Part shown: positions 41,872 to 52,082 of the stretch, in pieces | Numbering within the stretch: position 1 is the stretch's first letter | Layout of the letters: every line of letters begins with the position of its first letter | Assembly (NCBI RefSeq): GCF_900109035.1 | Contig: NZ_FNYD01000007.1 | Location: 186,001 to 250,000, forward strand | Direction of reading: 5' to 3' | DNA from: Cribrihabitans marinus | Lineage (GTDB): Bacteria; Pseudomonadota; Alphaproteobacteria; Rhodobacterales; Rhodobacteraceae | DNA length: 64,000 nucleotides | Translations under genes and position numbers: made by a program | The notes under the pieces: model-generated | The model's database searches: none | The model's input: the letters and a program-made list of their open reading frames with translations, nothing else | What the model was told of the DNA's origin: nothing

Positions 41872-42133
41872 GGGGCGGGCGGCATCCGATCCGCAAGATC
41901 TTGCGACAGCCTCTAAACCTGCCCCGACCCCGCGTTTTCAATGATGCAAGATCGCACCAGTTTCGCCATGTTTTCGCCTGAAATCAGGTATTTCGTGAGT
42001 CGACGACTTGAGCGAATGGCTGAATGACGGCACAAATGGGGCCAAAATGAGGCATTCGTCCCTGGGGGACGGGTTCAAGTTGGAACAAGGGTTCGGCGAC
42101 GTACCGGCCTGTCCAGTTTGAAGGGATCGGACA
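41872..42133. other. Intergenic region between the leuD terminator and a membrane-protein gene
   Basis: With the terminator this gap is 317 bp. It is richer in A+T than the coding DNA around it and contains no convincing open frame. A small hairpin CGTCCC-TGG-GGGACG (42057-42071) lies 62 nt before the next gene and may be a leader element. I see no clear promoter or known regulator site. Confidence 0.5.
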
Positions 42134-42967
42134 GTGATTACACGGATCACGGGCGCAATATTGCGTGGTGTCTTGGTGGCCGCAATGGTTGCCACCCCGG
42201 CATTGTATTTGCCGGGCTACCTGACGAATTCGTCGGAGATCGTGGTGCTGATCGCGATCCTTGGCTTCATGCTGACATTCGCCGAATACAATTCGACCTT
42301 TCCCAGCTTCATCGAGTTCCGTGACGCGCCGCCGTTGAACCGCCTGCGGTTCATCGCGCTGATGTCGATCGTCACGATCCTGACGCTGATCGCCAAGCAC
42401 GAGTTCGAGCCGACCAACGTGACTGCCCTGTTCGAGGGCTTCGGCCTGTTGCTCGCGCATGTGGCCGATTTCCCCTATTCGCCGGTGCGCCTGGTGCTCT
42501 TGATGCTGCCCGAGCACGCGCCCTTCGAACTGATTGCGATGGTGCGAACCGCCGCAAGCGTGGCCTATGTGATTGCCCTGTCGGCGATCCTGGCCTTCTG
42601 GTTCGCGGTTCGCGTGCGCGGCTGGCCGACCGGCAACGGCGCGTTCAACGTCTGGATCAACCTGCCGCTCTTCGACCCGACCACCGGCGGCGACGTGGTG
42701 GCGCGCTTGCAGCGCGACGGCCGTATCAACACGATCATGGGCGTCCTGCTGCCCTTCATGATCCCGGCCCTGGTCAAGCTCGGCTCGGGCCTGATCGACC
42801 CGATGCTGCTGCAGAACCCGCAGACCCTGATCTGGACCATCAGCGCCTGGGCCTTCGTGCCCGCCAGCATGGTCATGCGCGGCCTGGCGATGCTGCGGAT
42901 CGCCGATCTGATCGAAGAGAAGCGCCGCCGCGCCTATGCCAACGCCGAGACGATGATGGTGGCATGA
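42134..42967 (+). CDS. Multi-pass membrane protein, function unknown
   Basis: 277 residues from GTG 42134 (AAGGGA upstream). About six membrane segments: near 10-30, 33-50, 72-88, 135-160, 195-220 and 235-258, with a loop holding GWPTGNGAFNVWINLPLFDPTT. No family recognised. Its TGA overlaps the ATG of the next gene (ATGA), so the two products are probably made together and may work together at the envelope. Confidence 0.8.
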   Translation: MITRITGAILRGVLVAAMVATPALYLPGYLTNSSEIVVLIAILGFMLTFAEYNSTFPSFIEFRDAPPLNRLRFIALMSIVTILTLIAKHEFEPTNVTALFEGFGLLLAHVADFPYSPVRLVLLMLPEHAPFELIAMVRTAASVAYVIALSAILAFWFAVRVRGWPTGNGAFNVWINLPLFDPTTGGDVVARLQRDGRINTIMGVLLPFMIPALVKLGSGLIDPMLLQNPQTLIWTISAWAFVPASMVMRGLAMLRIADLIEEKRRRAYANAETMMVA

Positions 42968-44037
42968 TCCGCGCCCTGTGGCTTGCGCTTGCGCTGGCCA
43001 CGACCGGCGCGCAGGCCGACACCATCCGCATCGCCAGCTTCAACGCCGAACTGCATCGCGACGGCCCGGGGCTGCTCCTGCGCGACATCCGGTCGGGCAA
43101 GGACGCCCAGGTCGAAGCGGTCCTCGAGGTGATAGCCGCGACCGACCCCGACATCCTCGCCCTGCAGGGCGTCGACTGGGATCTGGAGAGCCGCGCCCTC
43201 GGCGCCCTGGCAGAGCGGCTGGCCGAGGCCGGCACCGCCTATCCGCACCGCGTCGCCCGACAGCCCAACAGCGGGCTGGCCACCGAGCTGGACCTCGACG
43301 GTGACGGCCGGACCGGCGGGCCGGGCGATTCCCAGGGATGGGGCGAATTCACCGGGCGGAACGGCATCGCCCTGCTGTCGAAATACCCGATCGAGACCGA
43401 TGCGATCCGCGATTTCTCGGAACTGCTGTGGCGCGACCTGCCGGGTGCGATGCTGCCCCAGCGGGATGGCGCGCCGTTCCCGTCGCCGGCGGCGCAGGCC
43501 GCGCAACGTCTGTCCTCGACCGGGCATTGGGTGGTTCCCATCGACCTGCCCGGCGGCCGGCTGCACCTGCTGACCTTCCAGGCCGGGCCGCCGGTCTTCG
43601 ACGGCCCCGAAGACCGCAACGGCCTGCGCAACCGCGACGAGATCCGGTTCTGGCCGGTCTTTCTGGACGGCGCGTTCGGGCCGCCGCCCGAGAGCCGCTT
43701 CGTGATCGCCGGTGGCGCCAACCTGGACCCCTGGGACAGCGACGGGCACGGCGCGTCGATCCGTGACCTGCTGGCCGACCCCCGGCTGCAGGATCCGCGA
43801 CCCCAAAGCCCCGGCGCCGCCCAGGCCGGATCACAGGGGCACCGTACGCCCGACGCGCTGGACACGGTGGACTGGCCTCGGCCGGGCCGGATGCGGGTGG
43901 ATTACGTGCTGCCCTCGGCCGACTGGACTGTGGCGGCCGCGGGCGTCGTCTGGCCGGCCCCCGGCGAACCCGGGCATGACGCGGCGATCCGGGCCAGCCG
44001 GCATCGCCTGGTCTGGGTCGACCTGCGCGTGGATTGA
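42964..44037 (+). CDS. Secreted endonuclease/exonuclease/phosphatase-family protein, diverged
   Basis: 357 residues with signal peptide MIRALWLALALATTGAQA. The EEP fold is suggested by IRIASFNAELHRDG, DPDILALQGVDWD, FVIAGGANLDPWDSDG and RVDYVLPSADW. Two catalytic positions look changed: the metal-binding Glu expected after LQ is Gly (LQGVD), and the final S-D-H motif reads SRHRLVW, keeping His but not Asp. It may be a diverged hydrolase or a binding protein. Coupled to the upstream membrane-protein gene. Confidence 0.82.
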   Translation: MIRALWLALALATTGAQADTIRIASFNAELHRDGPGLLLRDIRSGKDAQVEAVLEVIAATDPDILALQGVDWDLESRALGALAERLAEAGTAYPHRVARQPNSGLATELDLDGDGRTGGPGDSQGWGEFTGRNGIALLSKYPIETDAIRDFSELLWRDLPGAMLPQRDGAPFPSPAAQAAQRLSSTGHWVVPIDLPGGRLHLLTFQAGPPVFDGPEDRNGLRNRDEIRFWPVFLDGAFGPPPESRFVIAGGANLDPWDSDGHGASIRDLLADPRLQDPRPQSPGAAQAGSQGHRTPDALDTVDWPRPGRMRVDYVLPSADWTVAAAGVVWPAPGEPGHDAAIRASRHRLVWVDLRVD

Positions 44038-44148
44038 ACGCGATACGGGTAAGTTGGCGGAATCTGCGCCCCCTTGCGGCCGGTCGTCGTTGACCCCCCA
44101 TGCGCCACGCGCTAGGGCGATGGCAACCCAACGCAAGGAGTCCCGCTG

Positions 44149-45255
44149 ATGTCCAACCCCTCGCTCCTCATCCTGCCCGGCGACGGGATCGGCCCCGAGG
44201 TCATGGCCGAAGTGCGCAAGATCATCGACTGGTACGGTGCCAAGCGCGACCTGGCCTTCGACGTGAGCGAGGACCTGGTCGGCGGCGCGGCCTATGACGC
44301 GCATGGCACGCCGCTGCATGAGGACACGATGGCCCGCGCGCAGGGGGTGGACGCGGTGCTTCTGGGCGCAGTCGGCGGCCCGAAATATGACAACCTCGAT
44401 TTCAGCGTGAAGCCCGAGCGCGGCCTGTTGCGTCTGCGCAAGGAGATGGATCTGTTCGCCAATCTGCGCCCGGCGCAGTGTTTCGACGCGCTGGCGGATT
44501 TCTCGTCGCTGAAGAAGGACGTTGTGGCCGGGCTCGACATCATGATCGTGCGCGAACTGACAAGCGGCATCTATTTCGGCGAGCCCCGGGGCATCATCGA
44601 GGAAGGCAACGAGCGGGTCGGCATCAACACCCAGCGCTATACCGAATCCGAGATCGACCGGGTGGCGCGGTCGGCCTTCGAGCTGGCGCGCAAGCGCGGC
44701 AACAAGGTCTGCTCGATGGAGAAGGCCAACGTGATGGAGTCGGGCATCCTGTGGCGCGAGGTGGTCCAGAAGGTGCATGACGAGGATTACGCGGATGTCG
44801 AGTTGAGCCACATGTATGCCGATGCCGGCGCCATGCAGCTCTGCCGCTGGCCCAAGCAGTTCGATGTGATCGTGACCGACAACCTGTTCGGTGACCTGCT
44901 GTCGGACGCCGCCGCCATGCTGACCGGCTCGCTTGGGATGCTGCCCTCGGCCAGCCTTGGCGCGCCGATGGCCAATGGCCGGCCCAAGGCACTCTACGAG
45001 CCGGTGCACGGCTCGGCCCCCGACATTGCCGGCCAGGGCAAGGCCAACCCCATCGCCTGCATCCTGAGCTTTGCGATGGCGCTGCGCTACAGCTTCGACC
45101 GCGGCGACGAGGCGACCCGCCTTGAAAAGGCGGTGGAGACGGTGCTGGCCGATGGCCTGCGCACGGCCGACCTGCTGGGCGAAGAGGGCGCGACCCCGGT
45201 ATCGACCGGCGAGATGGGCGACGCTATCGTCGCGGCGCTTGACGCGAGCCTTTGA
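44149..45255 (+). CDS. leuB: 3-isopropylmalate dehydrogenase
   Basis: 368 residues. [17 protein letters not shown] at the N terminus and [19 protein letters not shown] near the C terminus are diagnostic. It oxidatively decarboxylates 3-isopropylmalate with NAD+ to the leucine precursor 2-oxoisocaproate. AAGGAG precedes the ATG. It is separated from leuD by the membrane/EEP gene pair and a terminator, so it is likely expressed from its own promoter. Confidence 0.97.
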   Translation: MSNPSLLILPGDGIGPEVMAEVRKIIDWYGAKRDLAFDVSEDLVGGAAYDAHGTPLHEDTMARAQGVDAVLLGAVGGPKYDNLDFSVKPERGLLRLRKEMDLFANLRPAQCFDALADFSSLKKDVVAGLDIMIVRELTSGIYFGEPRGIIEEGNERVGINTQRYTESEIDRVARSAFELARKRGNKVCSMEKANVMESGILWREVVQKVHDEDYADVELSHMYADAGAMQLCRWPKQFDVIVTDNLFGDLLSDAAAMLTGSLGMLPSASLGAPMANGRPKALYEPVHGSAPDIAGQGKANPIACILSFAMALRYSFDRGDEATRLEKAVETVLADGLRTADLLGEEGATPVSTGEMGDAIVAALDASL

Positions 45256-45370
45256 GGCACTGCCCCGGCGGCGGCGCGCCAGCCTCCGCCGGATCGCCAC
45301 ATGATGCCTTTACCCCGGCCGCGCGATCAGAAATGATGGCGCTAACACCATTCGATCGCAGCGGACATCC

Positions 45371-46366
45371 ATGACCAGACCTCAGTCCTCCGGCAACCTG
45401 CAGGGGGCGCTTTTCGCGCTCCTGGGCTTCGGCATCTTCTCGACCCATGATGTCTTCATCAAGTTCCTCGGGAGCAGCTACTCGCCGATCCAGATCCTGT
45501 TCTTCTCGGGGCTTCTGGGCTTTCCCCTCGTGCTCCTGATGCTGATGAGCGACGCGACCAAGGGAACGCTGCGGCCGGTTCATCCCGGCTGGATGGCGCT
45601 GCGGTGCCTGGCGACCATGACCAGCGCGCTTGGCGCATTCTTCGCGTTCTCGACGCTGCCGCTGGCTCAGGTCTATGCGATCCTCTTCGCCTCGCCGCTG
45701 CTGATCACGGTCCTGTCCATCCCGATCCTGGGCGAGACGGTGCGCCTGCGCCGCTGGGCCGCCGTACTCGTCGGGTTGGTCGGGGTGCTGATCGTGCTGC
45801 GGCCCGGCCAGGCCGAGCTGACCTTCGGCCATCTCACGGCGCTGCTGGCGGCGATCGGCGGCGCCACCAACTCGGTCATCGTCCGCAAGATCGGTCGCGA
45901 GGAGCGGTCGGTGGTGATGATGGTCTATCCGATGCTGTCGACCTTCCTGGCGCTGGCACTGGCGCTGCCCTTCGTCTATCGGCCCATGCCGATCGCGGAT
46001 TTCGGCGCGATGGCACTGATTGCGGTGCTGGCCTTCCTGGCGATGCTCTGCGTGATTCGCGCCTATCGCGCCGGAGAGGCGGTGATTGTGGCGCCCATGC
46101 AGTATTCCCAGATCCTCTGGGCCACGCTCTACGGCTATCTGTTCTTTGGCGAGCGCCTGGATGCGCCGACCGCCTGGGGGGCCGCCGTGGTGATCGCCAG
46201 CGGGCTCTATATCCTGTTCCGTGAAAGCCGCGGCACGGCCTCGCGCAACCGGCCCGTTCTGCGCACGCGGACGCGCGCCGGCGAGACCCTGCGCGTGGGC
46301 GCATTCCTCAAGCGCAACATCGGAGCCGACAGCCGAAACGGCGAGCCGGACGGGCCGGCAAAATGA
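45371..46366 (+). CDS. EamA-type (DMT superfamily) transporter
   Basis: 331 residues with ten predicted membrane helices in two EamA repeats. PLAQVYAILFASPLLITVLS and PMQYSQILWATLYGYLFFGE are the typical repeat ends. The substrate is unknown; relatives export amino acids or metabolites. A C-terminal hydrophilic tail of about 45 residues, rich in arginine, is longer than usual. The tRNA-Pro gene follows 74 nt downstream. Confidence 0.9.
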   Translation: MTRPQSSGNLQGALFALLGFGIFSTHDVFIKFLGSSYSPIQILFFSGLLGFPLVLLMLMSDATKGTLRPVHPGWMALRCLATMTSALGAFFAFSTLPLAQVYAILFASPLLITVLSIPILGETVRLRRWAAVLVGLVGVLIVLRPGQAELTFGHLTALLAAIGGATNSVIVRKIGREERSVVMMVYPMLSTFLALALALPFVYRPMPIADFGAMALIAVLAFLAMLCVIRAYRAGEAVIVAPMQYSQILWATLYGYLFFGERLDAPTAWGAAVVIASGLYILFRESRGTASRNRPVLRTRTRAGETLRVGAFLKRNIGADSRNGEPDGPAK

Positions 46367-46440
46367 CGTTCCGCGCGGCAAATTTCCTGCGCATCGCTCT
46401 TGCCAAGCCGCCGGGTTGGAGTTAACCCAACCGTCACGGT

Positions 46441-46517
46441 CGGAGTGTAGCTCAGCCTGGTAGAGCACTGTCTTCGGGAGGCAGGGGTCGTGAGTTCGAA
46501 TCTCGCCACTCCGACCA
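46441..46517 (+). tRNA. tRNA-Pro (anticodon CGG)
   Basis: 77 nt including an encoded CCA. The acceptor stem is CGGAGTG/CACTCCG with discriminator A. The anticodon stem CTGTC/GGCAG closes a 7-nt loop TTCGGGA with anticodon CGG, reading CCG proline codons. GTTCGAATC forms the T-loop region. CCG is likely a common proline codon in this G+C-rich genome. Confidence 0.97.
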
Positions 46518-46629
46518 GATCATCCAGATATCCACGCGGGTCGGTCGATCAGGCAGCAACCGGCCTGTGGCAACGGCGCGATTTGCGCTAGGCTTGCCCC
46601 GAACGCAATTCGGCGGAAGGAGCGGCCCC

Positions 46630-47121
46630 ATGCAATCACGCCTCAGGGATGGCGAACGCACGGTCGAGGCCCCGGCGTCCGACGATGCCGGGCTGCATTT
46701 CATCGGCCGCATCCGCACCCCCTGGACCCGACGCGCGGATTGCCCGCGGCAGGGGCGGCAGGACGGGCCCGATTGCCGGATCGAGCTGTTCGACCCGTGG
46801 GGCGATGCGCTTCTGGGGATCGAGGATTACGACCAGTTGGAAATCCTCTACTGGCTTGACCGGTCGCGGCGGGATCTGGTGATCCAGAACCCCAAGAACG
46901 ACGGCAAGCGCTTCGTCGGCACCTTCGCCTTGCGCTCACCGCAGCGGCCGAACCCGATCGGCACAGCATCGGTCCGGCTGATGGGCGTCGAAGGCCATTG
47001 CCTGATCGTCCGCGGCCTCGACTGCCTCGACGGCACACCGCTGGTCGACATCAAGCCGGATCGTTGCGACTTCTCCCCCGAGGCGCCCTGGAAGGCAGCG
47101 GACCAGACGCCGCCGGAATGA
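46630..47121 (+). CDS. trmO: tRNA t6A37 N6-methyltransferase (TrmO / TsaA-like)
   Basis: 163 residues. The fold is the beta-barrel class VIII SAM methyltransferase: LHFIGRIRTPW at the N terminus, PKNDGKRFVGTFALRSPQRP and NPIGTASVRL in the middle, and LVDIKPD near the C terminus. It N6-methylates t6A37 in a threonine tRNA to tune decoding. The C-terminal extension of E. coli TrmO is absent, as in shorter bacterial forms. GGAAGGAG precedes the ATG. Confidence 0.88.
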   Translation: MQSRLRDGERTVEAPASDDAGLHFIGRIRTPWTRRADCPRQGRQDGPDCRIELFDPWGDALLGIEDYDQLEILYWLDRSRRDLVIQNPKNDGKRFVGTFALRSPQRPNPIGTASVRLMGVEGHCLIVRGLDCLDGTPLVDIKPDRCDFSPEAPWKAADQTPPE

Positions 47122-47142
47122 CCGGCGGGCCGACGCGGGGGT

Positions 47143-47580
47143 CTAGCGACCGTCCCGCACGTCAAGGTCATTCAGCAGGTCCAGCAGGGCCTCGTAGCGT
47201 TCGGCGCCCATGCGGTCGCGGATCTCGTCAAGCAGGGCCAGGCTGGTCTGGAGATTGTCGCGGATCACCTGCTCTCCCTGGTCCGAGATCCGCACGATCT
47301 GCTTGCGGCGGTCATCGGGGTCGGCCTGACGCTCGATCAGGTGCTTGCTTTCCAGCTTCTGCAGGATCCGCGTCAGGCTGGGCAGCAGCAGACAGGCCTG
47401 CTCGGCGATGCGGGTCGGATCTTGCGGCCCCTCTTCTTGCAGAACCCGCAGGACGCGCCATTGCTGCTCGGTGATTCCCACATCCGCCAGCATCGCGCGA
47501 ATCGGCCCCATCACCCGCTCCCGCGCCCGCAGGAGCGCAATAGGGAGGGACCGGGAGGTGCGCGGCAAATCACTGGACAT
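47143..47580 (-). CDS. hpaR: MarR-family repressor of homoprotocatechuate degradation
   Basis: 145 residues, winged-helix MarR fold: ITEQQWRVLRVLQEEGPQDP, LLLPSLTRILQKLESKHLIER (recognition helix) and DDRRKQIVRISDQG (wing). The SRSLPIALLRARERVMGPIR N terminus matches HpaR. It should repress the hpa operon until homoprotocatechuate or a related phenol binds. It diverges from hpaF with 102 nt between starts. ATG 47580 chosen; an in-frame ATG at 47601 would add seven residues. Confidence 0.92.
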   Translation of the reverse strand: MSSDLPRTSRSLPIALLRARERVMGPIRAMLADVGITEQQWRVLRVLQEEGPQDPTRIAEQACLLLPSLTRILQKLESKHLIERQADPDDRRKQIVRISDQGEQVIRDNLQTSLALLDEIRDRMGAERYEALLDLLNDLDVRDGR

Positions 47581-47636
47581 GCGCCATTTTCGCGGAATCA
47601 TCGGGAACCCGCAACCGCCGCCGCGACGGGAGGGGA

Positions 47637-47669
47637 TTGACAGGGTCCTAAAAACTTCACATGTTAAGT
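47637..47669 (+). promoter_or_regulatory. hpa operon promoter with MarR-type operator
   Basis: A perfect -35, TTGACA (47637-47642), is followed after 17 bp by a weak -10 CATGTT (47660-47665). The -10 lies in the near-perfect dyad ACTTCACATGTTAAGT (47654-47669; one mismatched pair), the size of a MarR-family operator. The hpaF ribosome-binding site AAGGAGG starts just after. Binding of HpaR here would block polymerase. Confidence 0.7.
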
Positions 47670-47682
47670 AAAGGAGGAGACG

Positions 47683-48073
47683 ATGCCGCATGTGATCCTG
47701 GACTATTCGGCCAATATGGAAGAGCGGATCGACATGGGCGCCCTGTGCGACACACTGCGCCGGGCCGCGGCCGAAACCGGGGTCTTTCCGGCGGCGGGCA
47801 TCCGGGTGCGGGCTTTGCGCGCAGATCACGTCTCGATCGCCGACGGACACCCGGCGCATGGCTATGTCGACATCTCTGTCCGCCTGCGGGCCGGGCGCGA
47901 CCTGGAGACACGCAAACGGGCGACGGGGCATATCTTTGCCGCGGCCGAGGCCGCGCTGGAACCCGCGATGCGCCGACATCCCATCGCGCTGTCGCTGGAA
48001 ATGCGCGACATCGACCCCGACCTGTCGCCCAAGACCGGAACCATCCGCGATCACCTAGGAAAGGGACCGCCCG

Positions 48074-48081
<8 letters not shown>
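47683..48081 (+). CDS. hpaF: 5-carboxymethyl-2-hydroxymuconate isomerase
   Basis: 132 residues starting MPHVILDYSANMEE; after Met removal Pro1 (P2) becomes the catalytic base, as in the tautomerase superfamily. GIRVRALRADHVSIADG and GYVDISVRLRAGRD match the HpaF/CHMI family. It isomerises 5-carboxymethyl-2-hydroxymuconate in the homoprotocatechuate meta-cleavage route. First gene of the operon; overlaps hpaE by 8 nt. Confidence 0.93.
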
Positions 48082-49585
<1,504 letters not shown>

Positions 49586-49593
49586 TCTTCCTC

Positions 49594-49640
49594 TCGCGTC
49601 AAATACCTCGGGGAGTGTGAGGGGCTGGCCCCTCACTCCC
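49594..49640. repeat. Hairpin between hpaE and hpaD; dispersed TATTT element, copy 5 (inverted)
   Basis: A long imperfect stem-loop (GGGAGTGTGAGGGGC with GCCCCTCACTCCC, 49611-49640) lies in the intercistronic gap. On the minus strand it continues GAGGTATTTGACGCGAGAGG, the same layout as the other four copies but opposite to the genes. It may protect the upstream mRNA or cause partial termination within the operon. Confidence 0.6.
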
Positions 49641-49677
49641 GCAGCCGGCCACCGACATCGAACCGAGGAGGTCCAGA

Positions 49678-50658
49678 ATGCCCGTCCCGAAACCCAACCT
49701 CTACCCGCCCTTCAACATCGTCCGGCTGTCCCACGTGGAATACCGGGTGACCGACCTCGCCGCCTCGCGCGCCTTCTATGTCGACACGCTCGGGCTGCAG
49801 GTCACGCACGAGGATGACGACCGCATCTGCCTGCGCGCCATGGAAGAGCGCGGCCATCACTGCATCGTGCTGCAACGGGCCGACGCGGCAGATGTCGGCG
49901 TGTTGGGATTCAAGCTCTACGACGAACCGGACCTGGACCGGGCAGCCGAATTCTTCGCCGGGCGCGGTCTGCCGGTCGACTGGATCGAACGCCCGCATAT
50001 GGGCCGCACCCTGCGCACCCGCGATCCCTGGGGCATCCCGCTGGAATTCTACGTCAAGATGGACCGCCTGCCGCCGATCCATCAGAAGTACGCGCTCTAC
50101 AAGGGGGTCAAGCCGCTTCGGATCGACCATTTCAACATGTTCGCCTCGGATGTGGATGCCAGCGTCGCCTTCTATAACGACCTAGGCTTCCGGGTCACGG
50201 AATATACCGAGGATGACGAGAGCGGCCGGCTCTGGGCGGCGTGGATGCATCGCAAGGGAGGGGTGCATGACGTGGCCTTTACCAACGGGCTGGGACCGCG
50301 CCTGCACCACACCGCGTTCTGGGTGCCCAATCCGCTCAACATCATCGACCTGCTCGACCTGATGTCGACCACCGGCTATGTCGCCAATATCGAGCGTGGG
50401 CCGGGCCGGCACGGCATCTCCAACGCCTTCTTCCTCTATATCCGCGATCCCGACGGCCACCGGATCGAGATCTACTGCTCGGACTACCAGACCGTCGACC
50501 CGGACCTGGAGCCGATCAAGTGGTCGCTGACCGATCCGCAGCGCCAAACCCTGTGGGGCGCGCCGGCACCGCGCAGCTGGTTCGAGGAAGGCTCGGTCTT
50601 CGCCGGGGTCGAACCGGTGCCCAGCGCGCTCAAGGCGCAGCCCATCGTGGCCCCCTGA
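49678..50658 (+). CDS. hpaD: 3,4-dihydroxyphenylacetate 2,3-dioxygenase (VOC type)
   Basis: 326 residues with two vicinal-oxygen-chelate domains. The C-terminal catalytic domain has candidate Fe/Mn ligands H151 (IDHFNMF), H210 or H211 (LHHTAFWV) and E264 (GHRIEIYC), spaced much as in the Brevibacterium and Arthrobacter enzymes. It opens the homoprotocatechuate ring extradiol-wise. E. coli HpaD is a different, LigB-type protein, so this operon uses the other, unrelated dioxygenase class. Confidence 0.93.
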   Translation: MPVPKPNLYPPFNIVRLSHVEYRVTDLAASRAFYVDTLGLQVTHEDDDRICLRAMEERGHHCIVLQRADAADVGVLGFKLYDEPDLDRAAEFFAGRGLPVDWIERPHMGRTLRTRDPWGIPLEFYVKMDRLPPIHQKYALYKGVKPLRIDHFNMFASDVDASVAFYNDLGFRVTEYTEDDESGRLWAAWMHRKGGVHDVAFTNGLGPRLHHTAFWVPNPLNIIDLLDLMSTTGYVANIERGPGRHGISNAFFLYIRDPDGHRIEIYCSDYQTVDPDLEPIKWSLTDPQRQTLWGAPAPRSWFEEGSVFAGVEPVPSALKAQPIVAP

Positions 50659-50669
50659 GGAGACGGCAG

Positions 50670-52082
50670 ATGGATTGGGACGACTTCGCCGATTGGGGCC
50701 ACCGGGTGACCGACTGGGCACGGGATTATCGCAAGACGGTCAGTGAGCGCCCGGTGCGGGCACGAACCGAACCCGGCGAGGTTCTGGATGCCTTGCCACA
50801 GGCGCCGCCAGAAGCACCCGAGCCGATGCAGGACATCTTCCGCGATTTCGAGGACATCGTGATGCCCGGCATCACCCATTGGCAGCATCCCCGGTTCTTT
50901 GCCTATTTCAGCGCCAATGCCGCCGCGCCCTCGGTGCTGGCCGAGTTCCTGACCGCCGCCATCTCACCGCAATGCATGTTGTGGCAGACCTCGCCGGCGG
51001 CGACCGAGATGGAAACCCGGATGATGCAATGGCTGGGCGGCGCCATCGGCCTGCCGGACGACTTTGCGGGCGTCATCCAGGACAGCGCGTCCTCGGCCAC
51101 CCTGGCCGCGGTGCTGACCATGCGCGAGCGCGCGCTGGACTGGCAGGGCAACCGGGCGGGCCTGTCGGGTCAACCGCGGCTGCGGGTCTATTGCTCGTCC
51201 GAGGTTCACACATCGGTCGACCGCGCCATCTGGGTCGCCGGGATCGGGCAGGATAACCTGGTGCGCGTGCCGATCCGCGGCGATTGGCGAGGTATGGATC
51301 CGCGGGCGCTGGAGGACGCGATCAACGCCGACCACGACGCGGGTCACCGACCCGCCGGGCTGATCCTCAGCGTCGGCGCGACCGGAACCGGAGCGACCGA
51401 CCCGGTTGCCGGCTGCCTGGAGGTGGCCGAACGCCACGGGCTCTATACCCATGTCGATGCCGCCTGGGCCGGGGCGGCGATGATCTGCCCCGAATTCCGC
51501 AGCTACTGGCAGGGCGTCGAACGCGCCGACAGCATCGTCTTCAACCCGCATAAATGGCTGGGCGCGCAGTTCGACTGCTCGGCGCATTTCCTGCGCGACC
51601 CGGATGACCTGGTGCGCACACTGGCGATCCAGCCGGAATACCTCAAGACCCACGGCAAGGATGGGATCGTCAACTATTCCGAATGGTCGGTTCCGCTGGG
51701 CCGCAGGTTCCGCGCGCTCAAGATCTGGTTCCTGATCCGCACCTACGGGCTGGAGGGTCTGCGCGACCGGCTGCGCAACCACGTCGCCTGGTCGCGCGCG
51801 CTGCATGACAGGCTGGCCGAGACGCCGGGCTTCGAGATCGTGACCCCGCCGATGTGGTCGCTCTGGACCTTCCGCTATCTGCCCGAGGGCGCGCGGGATC
51901 CGGATGCGCTGAACCTCGCGCTGGTCAACGCGATCAACGATGACGGGCGGATCTACCTGACCCAGACGCGGGTGGACGGCAAGCTGGTGATCCGGTTCCA
52001 GGCCGGGCAGTTCGACACCACCGAGGCGGATGTGATGTCCGCCCATGATGTGATATGCGAAATTGCAGGGAGGCTGGGGTGA
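50670..52082 (+). CDS. PLP-dependent aromatic L-amino acid decarboxylase
   Basis: 470 residues, group II decarboxylase. The PLP lysine is K295 in FNPHKWLGAQFDCS; HVDAAWAG is the PLP Asp segment; MPGITHWQHPRFFAYFSAN is typical of the DOPA/tryptophan decarboxylase clade. It would make amines from tyrosine, DOPA, phenylalanine or tryptophan. It sits 11 nt after hpaD (GAGGAGA ribosome-binding site) and its TGA overlaps the hpaG GTG. A decarboxylase within an hpa operon suggests the substrate is an aromatic amino acid that leads to (di)hydroxyphenylacetate. Confidence 0.9.
   Translation: MDWDDFADWGHRVTDWARDYRKTVSERPVRARTEPGEVLDALPQAPPEAPEPMQDIFRDFEDIVMPGITHWQHPRFFAYFSANAAAPSVLAEFLTAAISPQCMLWQTSPAATEMETRMMQWLGGAIGLPDDFAGVIQDSASSATLAAVLTMRERALDWQGNRAGLSGQPRLRVYCSSEVHTSVDRAIWVAGIGQDNLVRVPIRGDWRGMDPRALEDAINADHDAGHRPAGLILSVGATGTGATDPVAGCLEVAERHGLYTHVDAAWAGAAMICPEFRSYWQGVERADSIVFNPHKWLGAQFDCSAHFLRDPDDLVRTLAIQPEYLKTHGKDGIVNYSEWSVPLGRRFRALKIWFLIRTYGLEGLRDRLRNHVAWSRALHDRLAETPGFEIVTPPMWSLWTFRYLPEGARDPDALNLALVNAINDDGRIYLTQTRVDGKLVIRFQAGQFDTTEADVMSAHDVICEIAGRLG

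Noticed and set aside
37869-41885. A 1338-codon minus-strand frame across mscS, leuC, the HdeD-like gene and leuD
   Set aside because: It lies antisense to leuC, leuD and the HdeD-like gene and out of frame with mscS; no domain is recognisable.
46367-46629. Integration site or mobile element at the tRNA-Pro gene
   Set aside because: No integrase, no direct repeat of the tRNA 3' end and normal housekeeping genes on both sides.
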